From contig JAIPBB010000129.1 in NCBI GenBank assembly GCA_021739805.1, forward strand, positions 1 through 13,550: 13,550 bases of DNA. Reading direction: 5' to 3'. Below the pieces are notes generated by a model. It had not been told where the DNA came from. It saw nothing but the letters and a program-made list of their open reading frames with translations, and did not search any database. A program made the translations under genes and the position numbers. Source of the stretch: Saprospiraceae bacterium. GTDB taxonomy: Bacteria > Bacteroidota > Bacteroidia > Bacteroidales > JAIPBB01. Shown here in pieces: positions 6,109 to 12,973 of this stretch (within the stretch, counting starts at the first letter, position 1; each line of letters starts with the position of its first letter).

Positions 6109-9100
6109 CTATTTCACTTCCAATTCTTTTATTCTATTCTGTAATTGTTTAATAGTAAGTTCTCTTCCAACAAAGACTTTTAAAGCATTATCAAGTTCTT
6201 TATTTTTTAACTGAAGTTCGTTGGTTCTTGTTTTAACTAAATCCTCAAGATGTTCCCTGTATTTCTTAAGTTCAGTTATGTCATTTACAAAACCAATATA
6301 GTGTAAAATATTATTATTGTTATCGAATTTTGCTGTAACTGTCAGTTCAACAGGCATGATTCTTCCACTTTTATGAATATACTCTTTCTCATACTTTACT
6401 ATATTATTTTCAATATTCAATTTTTGAAGTTCTTCTGCTTCGATATCATTCCATTTTTTGGGAGTCAGTACATCGTTCCAGCTAATATTCTGTAATTCTG
6501 TTTGAGTGTAACCTGTTAAGTCTGAAAATGCTTTATTGCAATTATTCAGGCTGCCATCAGGATAGCCAAAAGCAATTGCAATAGGAGCATTTCTTACAAT
6601 ATCAGCGAGAGTTTGCTCTCGTTCAAGACTATTCATTAATTCAAATTCAGCTTTTTTTCGTTCAGTAATATCAATTATTATAGCAGCAAATAATTGTTTT
6701 TGTTCATGTTTCAGAAGTTGTAAATGAACTTCAACATTATACAATGATTTGTCTTTTCGTTGGTGGACTGTTTCAAATATGATTCTTTCTTTTTCTCCTT
6801 TCAGTAAAGGTGCTATTAAATCATTAAATGTTTCAGTTGTAATTTGTGTTTTTATATCTATTGGAGTAAGCTCAAAAAGCTCATCCAATGAATAACCAAG
6901 ATTTTTCTGTGCTGCCTTATTCACCTGGGTGAATTTTAAAGTTTCGGCATCAAATAGAAATATTTCATTTAATGAATCTTCGAAAATTTGGCTTAATTGT
7001 TTTATTTTTTCTTCAGTTTTTTTTGATTCGGTAATATCCCGAACTTGAGTAAAGAAATAAGTTGGCTTTCCATTTTTGTCTCTTATAACAGTTGAGCTAA
7101 CAACTACATGAATTATTTGACCATCTTTATGAATATAACGTTTTTCAAAAACGACCCGACCTTTTTCATTATTTAGCATTGCTTTAATAGCATCAGAACC
7201 AATTGCATAATCATCGGGATGAGTAATATCCTGGAATTTAAATTTTAGTAATTCTTCTTCAGCATAGCCAAGCATTTCACATAGTGCCTGATTTACGTTT
7301 GCAAAGAAGCCATCTATTTTAACCATACACATTCCAATAGCTGCATGGTCGATAGCATTAATTAAAAGTTGTTGTGATTCTCTAAGCTGATTTTCTGATT
7401 TAATACGTTCAGTGATATCTTCACCCGAACTCAATGTTCCAATTATATTTCCATTTTCATCTTTTAAAAGAGCATTATTCCAGGCAATTATTCGTTCTTC
7501 ACCTGATTTTGTCAGAATTTCATTTTCGTAATATTTAACTGATTCAATTTTTCCGGCAGCTACTTTTTTAGCCACAACTTTAACAGTTTCTCTTAATCTT
7601 GTCGGTATAAAATTATCGAACCAGTTTTTTCCTATTATTTCATCTTCTGGATAACCTAATACTTCGCAACCTTTTGGATTTACTAACTGAACTATGCCAT
7701 CAGAATCAATACTTAATAGAATTACTTCAGCAATATTAAGGTATTGCTGAGCTTTGTTTTTTTCTTTTATTATTTCCTTTTGGTTTTCTATTAATTCAAT
7801 TTCTGATTTTCTTTGCTCAGTTACATCCTGAACAGTTGATATCATAATGTTTTGTTCGATTATGGGTATATTATAAGCTTTTACATATCTTTCTTCCCCT
7901 GAACTAGTGACAATCTTTAAATTATCCCAAACCATTCTTTTTGGGTCGCCACTTTCCATATCACTAATTATTTGTTTTTTCATTTTTTCCCTGTAAACAG
8001 GATCCGGAAACACTTTTTCAAAAAACACAGAAACATTAGATAAAACTTCTTTCGACCAGCCATAGATTTCCTGGAATTTATCATTCAAATATTTCACATC
8101 TCCATCATCAATAGTATTAATTCCGAATCCAATAGGCATATTGCTCATTATAGTTTCGATATATGCATTTTTGTTTTGAATCTCAATATCGGCAAGTTTA
8201 CGATTAGTGATGTCGCTGATTATTCCAAATATTTGTTTTGGTGAACCATTGTGCAGCCGTTGAAAAATAGATTCTTTAGATTGTAACCATAGCCAGTTTC
8301 CGTTTTTATGTTTCATACGGTATTCATGCTCAATTAACTCCCCATCTTTGGCAGTTTGATATTTTGGAGAGGTTTCGCTTGTGTAAATTTTGAAATCATC
8401 TTCATGCATTAATGAAGGAATTAATTCATTTCCCATTTCTTTGACTTCATCAACTGTATAACCTAAAACCTTAGTTATTCCTTGATTGCTATATACATTT
8501 TTGCTTTCTACAATATCATAGATGTAAATAATGTCGGGAGATGTATCTAGTAATGTTTTATTGAATATACTAGCCTCATTTAATGAACTTTCAATTTTCT
8601 TTCGTTCAGTAATGTCATTTAATGAACCTACAATGCCAACAGTTTTTCCATCTTTAAGAACAGGTGATTCTCTAACTTCTACTATGATTTTTTTACCATC
8701 TTTTCTTAATAGTTCTAATTCATAAGTAGCTTGCCTTTTGCCGGTTTGTATAGCTTTAAGTGTATTTTGATAGCCAATATCATTTATGGGATTATCTGTA
8801 GCAAAGTCTGTCCACTTTATCAATGCTTCTTCCCGGGTATAACCTAAAATGGACATAACCTGTGGACTAACATAGTTTAACTGATGATTAGTGTCGTGCG
8901 AATAAAACATATTTGTACTATTATCAAAAATATTACGAATTTGTTCTTCACTTTCCTTAAGTGCTATTTCAGCTTGCTTTCTTTGTGTAATATCATCTGA
9001 AATAATCTGAACACCTATTACTTCACCTTCTGTATTTTTAACTTTTGTATAATTAGAAATATACCATGATGCTCCACTTGGTAGCTCTACTTTATCCTCA

Positions 9101-10161
9101 TATGTTTGAGTTGCAGCTGATGATATTGTTTTATTTATTCTTTCCTGGTATTCTTTTCCATACTTTTCACCAAAAAGATCAACCATTGACTTACCAATGA
9201 AATCTTCAGCTTTTCCTCCCATCCTTTTTGCAGCAACTTGATTAAAGCTAATAATTCTACCCTCTAAGTCATAATATCCAACTCCATTGCCTGAATATTC
9301 AAAAATAAGACGATATTTTTCTTCACTTTCTTTTAGTTCTTTTTCGGCTTTCTTTTTGTCAGTAATATCTTGTAATGTGCCATGTAATTTTATTGTTTTT
9401 CCTTTCTCTGCCACTGCTTCACCAATAGCTTCCACCCAGATTATTTTTCCTTTTTTTGTTTTAGCTTTTGCAATAAACTGCATAGGCATTTGGTTTTCAA
9501 TAAGCTTGTTCATTTTATCCTTAATCATCTCCCTGTATTCAGGAAAATAATAATTCAGGTGTTCATTTAATCCAGGAATAGCTTCATCCTGATTTATTTC
9601 TATAATATCGTAGGTTCCTTTTGTCCATGTTGCTTTTCCATCTTGTGTTAAATCCATTTCCCAGCCGCCAATTTTAGCAATTTCTCCAACCTTATTTAAT
9701 AATTGTTGATTTTCTTTTAGTTCAATTTTAGCTTGCTTACGTTTAGTTATATCTTCAAAAATTGTGATAAAATAGCCTTTCTGTGGGCAGTATGCATTAA
9801 TTGAATACCATTTTTGTAATAGCTTAGAATAGTTTTCAAAATGAATATTTGTTTCATTCAGAGCAACATCTCCATAGATTCCTATCCAATTAGCCGGGTC
9901 TTTTTCAATTCCGGGTATAGATTCGGTAACTTTTCTGCCAATTAAATCTTTTGCATTTAATCCTGTAAGTTCTTCAAATGCACTATTAATTTCAAGGAAA
10001 ATATAGTCGATAGCTTTTCCATCTTTATCGGTTACAATTTTATGGTAAGCCACACCATTAATCATATTTTCGAAAATCAATCGATATTTATTTTCACTTT
10101 CATTTAGCTTATTAATTTCTTCTAAAAGTTGTTCTTTTGATTTGTTTTCTAAGTTTTCCAT
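6109..10161 (-). CDS. Multi-PAS sensor protein (about ten PAS domains) without a kinase domain
   Basis: This encodes 1350 residues with no membrane segment. About ten PAS/PAC units follow one another at roughly 22-147, 150-276, 278-401, 403-527, 529-661, 662-790, 800-926, 928-1053, 1055-1175 and 1180-1305. Nine or ten end in a DIT-x-RK-like signature (DITKRKQ, DITERKK, DVTEQRK and similar) leading into a short coiled coil. The C-terminus (1305-1350) is a coiled coil containing VFVGREL and then stops. There is no HisKA or ATPase region, no GGDEF or EAL domain, and no receiver. It probably senses redox state or small ligands in the cytoplasm and signals through protein contacts, perhaps with the nearby kinases (inference). 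The ATG at 10159-10161 (MENLENKSKEQLLEEIN) is preferred to one at 10234-10236, because the 25 extra residues (CHTERSRSVKPETRNPKPET region) are translated repeat DNA. The 7-bp array is therefore its leader. Confidence 0.92.
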   Translation of the reverse strand: MENLENKSKEQLLEEINKLNESENKYRLIFENMINGVAYHKIVTDKDGKAIDYIFLEINSAFEELTGLNAKDLIGRKVTESIPGIEKDPANWIGIYGDVALNETNIHFENYSKLLQKWYSINAYCPQKGYFITIFEDITKRKQAKIELKENQQLLNKVGEIAKIGGWEMDLTQDGKATWTKGTYDIIEINQDEAIPGLNEHLNYYFPEYREMIKDKMNKLIENQMPMQFIAKAKTKKGKIIWVEAIGEAVAEKGKTIKLHGTLQDITDKKKAEKELKESEEKYRLIFEYSGNGVGYYDLEGRIISFNQVAAKRMGGKAEDFIGKSMVDLFGEKYGKEYQERINKTISSAATQTYEDKVELPSGASWYISNYTKVKNTEGEVIGVQIISDDITQRKQAEIALKESEEQIRNIFDNSTNMFYSHDTNHQLNYVSPQVMSILGYTREEALIKWTDFATDNPINDIGYQNTLKAIQTGKRQATYELELLRKDGKKIIVEVRESPVLKDGKTVGIVGSLNDITERKKIESSLNEASIFNKTLLDTSPDIIYIYDIVESKNVYSNQGITKVLGYTVDEVKEMGNELIPSLMHEDDFKIYTSETSPKYQTAKDGELIEHEYRMKHKNGNWLWLQSKESIFQRLHNGSPKQIFGIISDITNRKLADIEIQNKNAYIETIMSNMPIGFGINTIDDGDVKYLNDKFQEIYGWSKEVLSNVSVFFEKVFPDPVYREKMKKQIISDMESGDPKRMVWDNLKIVTSSGEERYVKAYNIPIIEQNIMISTVQDVTEQRKSEIELIENQKEIIKEKNKAQQYLNIAEVILLSIDSDGIVQLVNPKGCEVLGYPEDEIIGKNWFDNFIPTRLRETVKVVAKKVAAGKIESVKYYENEILTKSGEERIIAWNNALLKDENGNIIGTLSSGEDITERIKSENQLRESQQLLINAIDHAAIGMCMVKIDGFFANVNQALCEMLGYAEEELLKFKFQDITHPDDYAIGSDAIKAMLNNEKGRVVFEKRYIHKDGQIIHVVVSSTVIRDKNGKPTYFFTQVRDITESKKTEEKIKQLSQIFEDSLNEIFLFDAETLKFTQVNKAAQKNLGYSLDELFELTPIDIKTQITTETFNDLIAPLLKGEKERIIFETVHQRKDKSLYNVEVHLQLLKHEQKQLFAAIIIDITERKKAEFELMNSLEREQTLADIVRNAPIAIAFGYPDGSLNNCNKAFSDLTGYTQTELQNISWNDVLTPKKWNDIEAEELQKLNIENNIVKYEKEYIHKSGRIMPVELTVTAKFDNNNNILHYIGFVNDITELKKYREHLEDLVKTRTNELQLKNKELDNALKVFVGRELTIKQLQNRIKELEVK

Positions 10162-10320
10162 AGTTTCGGGTTTCGGGTTTCGGGTTTCAGGTTTCACACT
10201 TCGACTCCGCTCAGTGTGACAGGTTTCAAGTTTCAAGTTTCAAGTTTCAAGTTTCAGGTTTCAAGTTTCAAGTTTCAAGTTTCAAGTTTCAAGTTTCAAG
10301 TTTCAAATTTCAAGTTTCAG
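10162..10320. repeat. 7-bp tandem repeat array (GTTTCGG / GTTTCAA) with embedded hairpin
   Basis: From 10162 to about 10193 there are GTTTCGG/GTTTCAG units, then the hairpin element at 10194-10219. Fourteen exact 7-base units, nearly all GTTTCAA, then run from 10223 to 10320. The last unit supplies the TGA stop codon of the ATPase gene (10317-10319). Because 7 is not a multiple of 3, the TGA in each minus-strand CTTGAAA unit falls in every frame within 21 bases, so no minus-strand frame can stay open through the array. Confidence 0.95.
10194..10219 (+). repeat. CACTTCGAC hairpin element, intergenic copy
   Basis: A perfect 7-bp stem, TCACACT/AGTGTGA, surrounds a 12-base loop. This is the most complete stem among the six copies in the window. 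It lies in the leader of the multi-PAS gene. Without a following T-run it is not a classic terminator. Confidence 0.85.
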
Positions 10321-11633
10321 GTATAAGTTCGATCTGATTTAATACAAAATACTGAATACAATGGTATTGCCTTTATTTGGTTCTCAAATCCGAAATTCTT
10401 TCCTGAAATCCTGATTGAGTATGGGCTATTGTATTTTTTTGCAAACATTGTCATGCTGACGGATTTTGTCCTAAGTCCTTTTTTAACTTCCACAGGAATC
10501 ACCCGACCCTCAATCTGAAGCACAAAATCAATTTCGGCAGTATTCTCATTTTTCCAATAATACAAAGGAAATCCATTGCATATTAAAGCTTGAGCCACAT
10601 AGTTTTCGCTCATAGCACCCAAAAATCCATTATCTTCTTCATTCGGCGACAAAATAGTTTGCTGTGCCATAGACGATTTCATTGTAAGCATTCCTATATC
10701 GCTCATATAAAGTTTAAAATCGCTTAAATCTGAATAGGCAGCTATTGGCATATACCCATGGTTGATTTTTTGACATTTAAGTAAAATTCCGGCAGAATGA
10801 AGCCACTCTATTGATTCGCCAAACAAAGTTGCTGTTCCTCCTTTTTGAACTATTTTGTATTGAAATTTTCTGTTTTCTTTAGCCAATTGTGTTGGAATTG
10901 AATTGTAACAAGCTCTTATTTTTACACTTGTTGCCGGGGAAGCATATTTTGCCATATCGGCTATATACTCATTCAAAATCCGACCTTGAATTTCGGTTGA
11001 TGAAAGTAAACTTTTAGTTTCTACAAACTCTGCAACAACGGCAGGCATTCCTCCAACAATAAGATATTGTTTATACAGTTCCATTGCTTGCATATGCAGA
11101 ACTTCCGGTAAAGCTTCCATGCTTGCAAAATGAGATGATATTTCTTTGCTCAACAACTCTTTATCCAATGCCCAAAGGAACTCTTCAAAATCCATCGGAA
11201 ACATAAAAAGCTCATTCACCTTACCTACAGGGAATGAAAATTGATCCCTGTTTACCGCCACACCCAGCAAACTTCCTGCTGCTGCAATATGATATTGCGG
11301 AGCTTCTTCACAAAATGTTTTTAAGGAAGTCAATGCCCTGGGGCATGCCTGAATTTCATCCAGAATAACCAATGTTTCTCCTGCAATGATGCGAGTATTC
11401 GATACTGTTTCGAGAAACTGCACAATGCGTAAGGGAGTAATATCGCTTTCAAAATATGAATTTACCTGCAGGTTTGTTTCGAGGTTGATATGAACTAGCT
11501 GTTTAAAATTCTGTGTCCCAAATTCTTTTAAAATATATGTTTTCCCAACCTGACGTGCACCACTCACAATAAGTGGCATTCGTTTGGGATTATCTTTCCA
11601 CGCAATCAATTTATCGGTTATTTTTCGCTGCAT
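10317..11633 (-). CDS. AAA+ ATPase with C-terminal DUF4143 domain
   Basis: This encodes 438 residues, a normal length for the AAA_14-DUF4143 family that is often found in many copies in Bacteroidota genomes. The Walker A motif is G25-ARQV-GKT (to T32) and Walker B is LVILDE (88-93). A sensor-like AAAGSLLG follows at 117-124. The C-terminal domain has E343 in the MSENYVAQAL helix, then EIDFVL (367-372) and VEVKK (381-385). This E...D...ExK pattern matches a PD-(D/E)xK nuclease-like fold, with D369, E382 and K384 as candidate residues. The biological role of the family is unknown. There is no membrane segment. The ATG at 11631-11633 is supported by the usual QRKITDKLIAWKDNPKRMPLIVSGARQVGKT opening, part of which is the Walker A loop. 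The last residues (about SDRTYT) and the TGA stop touch the 7-bp array. It has no obvious functional link to the signalling genes around it, and may be an insertion. Confidence 0.93.
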   Translation of the reverse strand: MQRKITDKLIAWKDNPKRMPLIVSGARQVGKTYILKEFGTQNFKQLVHINLETNLQVNSYFESDITPLRIVQFLETVSNTRIIAGETLVILDEIQACPRALTSLKTFCEEAPQYHIAAAGSLLGVAVNRDQFSFPVGKVNELFMFPMDFEEFLWALDKELLSKEISSHFASMEALPEVLHMQAMELYKQYLIVGGMPAVVAEFVETKSLLSSTEIQGRILNEYIADMAKYASPATSVKIRACYNSIPTQLAKENRKFQYKIVQKGGTATLFGESIEWLHSAGILLKCQKINHGYMPIAAYSDLSDFKLYMSDIGMLTMKSSMAQQTILSPNEEDNGFLGAMSENYVAQALICNGFPLYYWKNENTAEIDFVLQIEGRVIPVEVKKGLRTKSVSMTMFAKKYNSPYSIRISGKNFGFENQIKAIPLYSVFCIKSDRTYT

Positions 11634-11658
11634 CTGTTTTGAATATTTATAATTTCTT

Positions 11659-11666
11659 CAAAAATA
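11659..11666 (-). promoter_or_regulatory. Possible Bacteroidota -7 promoter element (TATTTTTG) for the ATPase gene
   Basis: On the minus strand this reads TATTTTTG, a match to the Bacteroidota consensus TAnnTTTG, 26 bases upstream of the ATG. I do not see a clear TTG -33 element at the expected distance, and the region is A+T-rich, so a chance match is possible. Confidence 0.4.
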
Positions 11667-11683
11667 ATCAATATCTATGAATT

Positions 11684-11701
11684 AATCAGAAAATTCTGAT
11701 T
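11684..11701. promoter_or_regulatory. 18-bp dyad AATCAGAA-AA-TTCTGATT upstream of the ATPase gene
   Basis: Two perfect 8-base arms are separated by two bases. The dyad lies 51 bases upstream of the ATPase start codon, where the -33 region of the proposed promoter would fall. It could be an operator for a dimeric regulator. There is no T-run that would make it a terminator. No regulator gene is visible in the window. Confidence 0.45.
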
Positions 11702-11739
11702 TTATCCCACAAATTAATCATTTATGCTTTGTGTTATTT

Positions 11740-11750
11740 GTCCTTCGGAC
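11740..11750. repeat. Hairpin variant GTCCTTCGGAC
   Basis: Same position in its unit as GCCCTTCGGGC at 731-741, but with C to T and G to A changes at paired positions, so the 4-bp stem is kept. Confidence 0.7.
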
Positions 11751-11787
11751 GTCATTTGCTTCGCTGTCATTTGCTTTGCGTCATTAA

Positions 11788-11805
11788 TCCCGATAGCTAT
11801 CAGGA
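11788..11805. repeat. Palindrome TCCCGATAGCTATCAGGA
   Basis: An 18-base palindrome with one mismatched pair (C11791 against A11802). It is unrelated in sequence to the array around it and occurs once in the window. I have the impression that GATAGCTATC palindromes recur in Bacteroidota intergenic DNA, but that is recollection, not something shown here. Confidence 0.7.
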
Positions 11806-11839
11806 GTCATTTGCCCTTTGCCTATTGCCTACTTTTTTA

Positions 11840-11916
11840 TATCCTGTATCTTGTATCCTGTATCTTGTATCCTATATCTTGTATCCTGTATCTTGTATCC
11901 TGAAACCTGAAACCTG
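11840..11916. repeat. 7-bp tandem array (TATCCTG/TATCTTG changing to AAACCTG)
   Basis: Eleven exact-period units run here. TATCCTG and TATCTTG alternate for nine units (one is TATCCTA), then AAACCTG appears twice. AAACCTG is the reverse complement of the GTTTCAG-type units elsewhere (CAGGTTT), so two families share one 7-base register at this junction. Confidence 0.93.
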
Positions 11917-11952
11917 AAACCCTTGCACTGAGCGAAGTCGAAGTGTGAAACC
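11916..11952 (-). repeat. CACTTCGAC hairpin element, inverted copy (left of the cheR-type gene)
   Basis: These 37 bases are the exact reverse complement of 12830-12866 and of 12868-12904. It is the only copy in this window in the opposite orientation. The outer CACT/AGTG pairing is kept at 11926-11945. Confidence 0.9.
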
Positions 11953-11962
11953 TGAAACCAAC

Positions 11963-12796
11963 TCAACCAATCTTTTTATATATTTTACTAAAATTATTTT
12001 CTCTTTTAAATTTATGTTTAAATTCTTCAATTGGAGTTTCTGCTTCCCCTAAAATCAGATATCCGTTTGGTTTTAATGATCTGTAAAGTTTGTCAAATAT
12101 AATTTTTTGATATTCAAATTCAAAATATATTAAAACATTCCTACATAATACTATATCAAAATTTCCATATATACTATCGGGGGGAACAGAATTATTTTTA
12201 TCCAGCAAATCATAAAATGAGAAGTGGACCATCTTTTTAATTTCACTGCTAAGTTTAAACTGTTCTTTTTCTTTTTCAAAGTATTTGCTCAGGATACGAT
12301 ATTTTACATGCTCAATGCTATTTGCATTGTAAACACCATCTTTAGCACGTATTAATGCTTTTTTATCAATGTCGGTAGCAAAAATGTTTGGTTTAATTTT
12401 GATGTCTTCTTTGTTTAGAAATTCATTTATTAATATCGCTATAGAATAAACTTCCTCGCCAAAGGAACATCCTGCTGACCAAACCCTAAGGTTGTTATCA
12501 TTCCCGGCAGCTATTTGTGATAAAAGTTCAGGAATTATTATCCTGGAAATAAACTCAAAAGGCAAAGAATCCCGAAAAAAACTACTAACATTAATTGTGA
12601 GAACATCAATAAGATTATCGAATTCATCAGTGTTGTTTTCAAGATAGTTGTAGTATTCATTCAAATCCCTACATTTGGTTGCATAAATTCTTTTTTGAAT
12701 TCTGCGAAAAAGCATTGTTTGGCGATATCCACTAAAGTCAAAACCTCTTTGCTCCTTTAAAATTTTAAGTGTGTTTTTTAGTATTTGTTTTTCCAT
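11963..12796 (-). CDS. cheR: CheR-type protein-glutamate O-methyltransferase
   Basis: This encodes 277 residues, the full length of a stand-alone CheR. It should transfer a methyl group from S-adenosylmethionine to glutamates of a chemoreceptor or a related sensor. The N-terminal helical domain spans about 1-80 and ends in NVSSFFRD (69-76), the family's N-x-S/T-x-FFRD motif. The SAM site is LRVWSAGCSFGEEVYSIA (103-120), with ATDID at 140-144, FDIVLCRNVLIYF at 213-225 and GYLILGEAE at 245-253. No CheB, CheA or receptor gene is visible, so the substrate is unknown. CheR homologues in Bacteroidota often occur with PAS kinases outside chemotaxis. The ATG at 12794-12796 begins EKQILKNTLKILKEQRG, a normal CheR start. 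The gene is framed by inverted 37-base repeat copies and has a repeat array as leader, so its promoter cannot be placed. Confidence 0.94.
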   Translation of the reverse strand: MEKQILKNTLKILKEQRGFDFSGYRQTMLFRRIQKRIYATKCRDLNEYYNYLENNTDEFDNLIDVLTINVSSFFRDSLPFEFISRIIIPELLSQIAAGNDNNLRVWSAGCSFGEEVYSIAILINEFLNKEDIKIKPNIFATDIDKKALIRAKDGVYNANSIEHVKYRILSKYFEKEKEQFKLSSEIKKMVHFSFYDLLDKNNSVPPDSIYGNFDIVLCRNVLIYFEFEYQKIIFDKLYRSLKPNGYLILGEAETPIEEFKHKFKRENNFSKIYKKIG

Positions 12797-12829
12797 TTGT
12801 TAGTTTCAGGTTTTAGGTTTCGGGTTTCG

Positions 12830-12866
12830 GGTTTCACACTTCGACTTCGCTCAGTGCAAGGGTTTC
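12830..12866 (+). repeat. CACTTCGAC hairpin element, right copy 1
   Basis: These 37 bases are identical to 12868-12904, with a 38-base period, and are the exact reverse complement of 11916-11952. Confidence 0.9.
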
Positions 12867-12867
12867 G

Positions 12868-12904
12868 GGTTTCACACTTCGACTTCGCTCAGTGCAAGGG
12901 TTTC
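12868..12904 (+). repeat. CACTTCGAC hairpin element, right copy 2
   Basis: Second tandem copy. Including the flanking 7-bp units, it matches the inverted left element over about 57 bases with roughly two mismatches. Confidence 0.9.
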
Positions 12905-12973
12905 GGGTTTCAGGTTTCGGGTTTCGGGTTTGCTCATAGTGTTAACCTTAAACTTTAGACCTTAAACTTGAAA

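Larger units (their letters stand above)
11729..11815. repeat. Diverged copy of the CATTTGC repeat family
   Basis: Units such as GTTATTTGTCCTTCGGAC, GTCATTTGCTTCGC and GTCATTTGCTTTGC belong to the family at 696-940, over 10 kb away. A different palindrome (11788-11805) interrupts them before a last GTCATTTGCC unit. This lies in the 329-base gap between the methyltransferase and ATPase genes. Confidence 0.88.
12802..12931. repeat. 7-bp GGTTTCGG/GGTTTCAG array with two hairpin elements
   Basis: Units of GTTTCAG, TTTTAGG and GTTTCGG surround two hairpin elements in tandem. The array fills most of the 177-base gap upstream of the methyltransferase gene. The remaining 12932-12973 contains two close copies of CCTTAAACTT and no clear promoter. 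Confidence 0.92.

Noticed and set aside
5236..6214. Two plus-strand frames starting with MLSWHS (5236-5463 and 5984-6214)
   Set aside because: They look conserved, but both simply cover the duplicated array junction and then run antisense into real minus-strand genes. Their starts are TTG codons inside the array.
10194..10219. Intrinsic terminator for the ATPase gene
   Set aside because: The 7-bp stem has a large 12-base loop and no T-run after it on the minus strand. The same element occurs inside a coding region, so a terminator role is unlikely.
10317..11633. Defence or toxin-antitoxin role for the DUF4143 ATPase
   Set aside because: No partner gene, restriction or antitoxin gene lies beside it. 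The nuclease-like motif alone does not support such a role.
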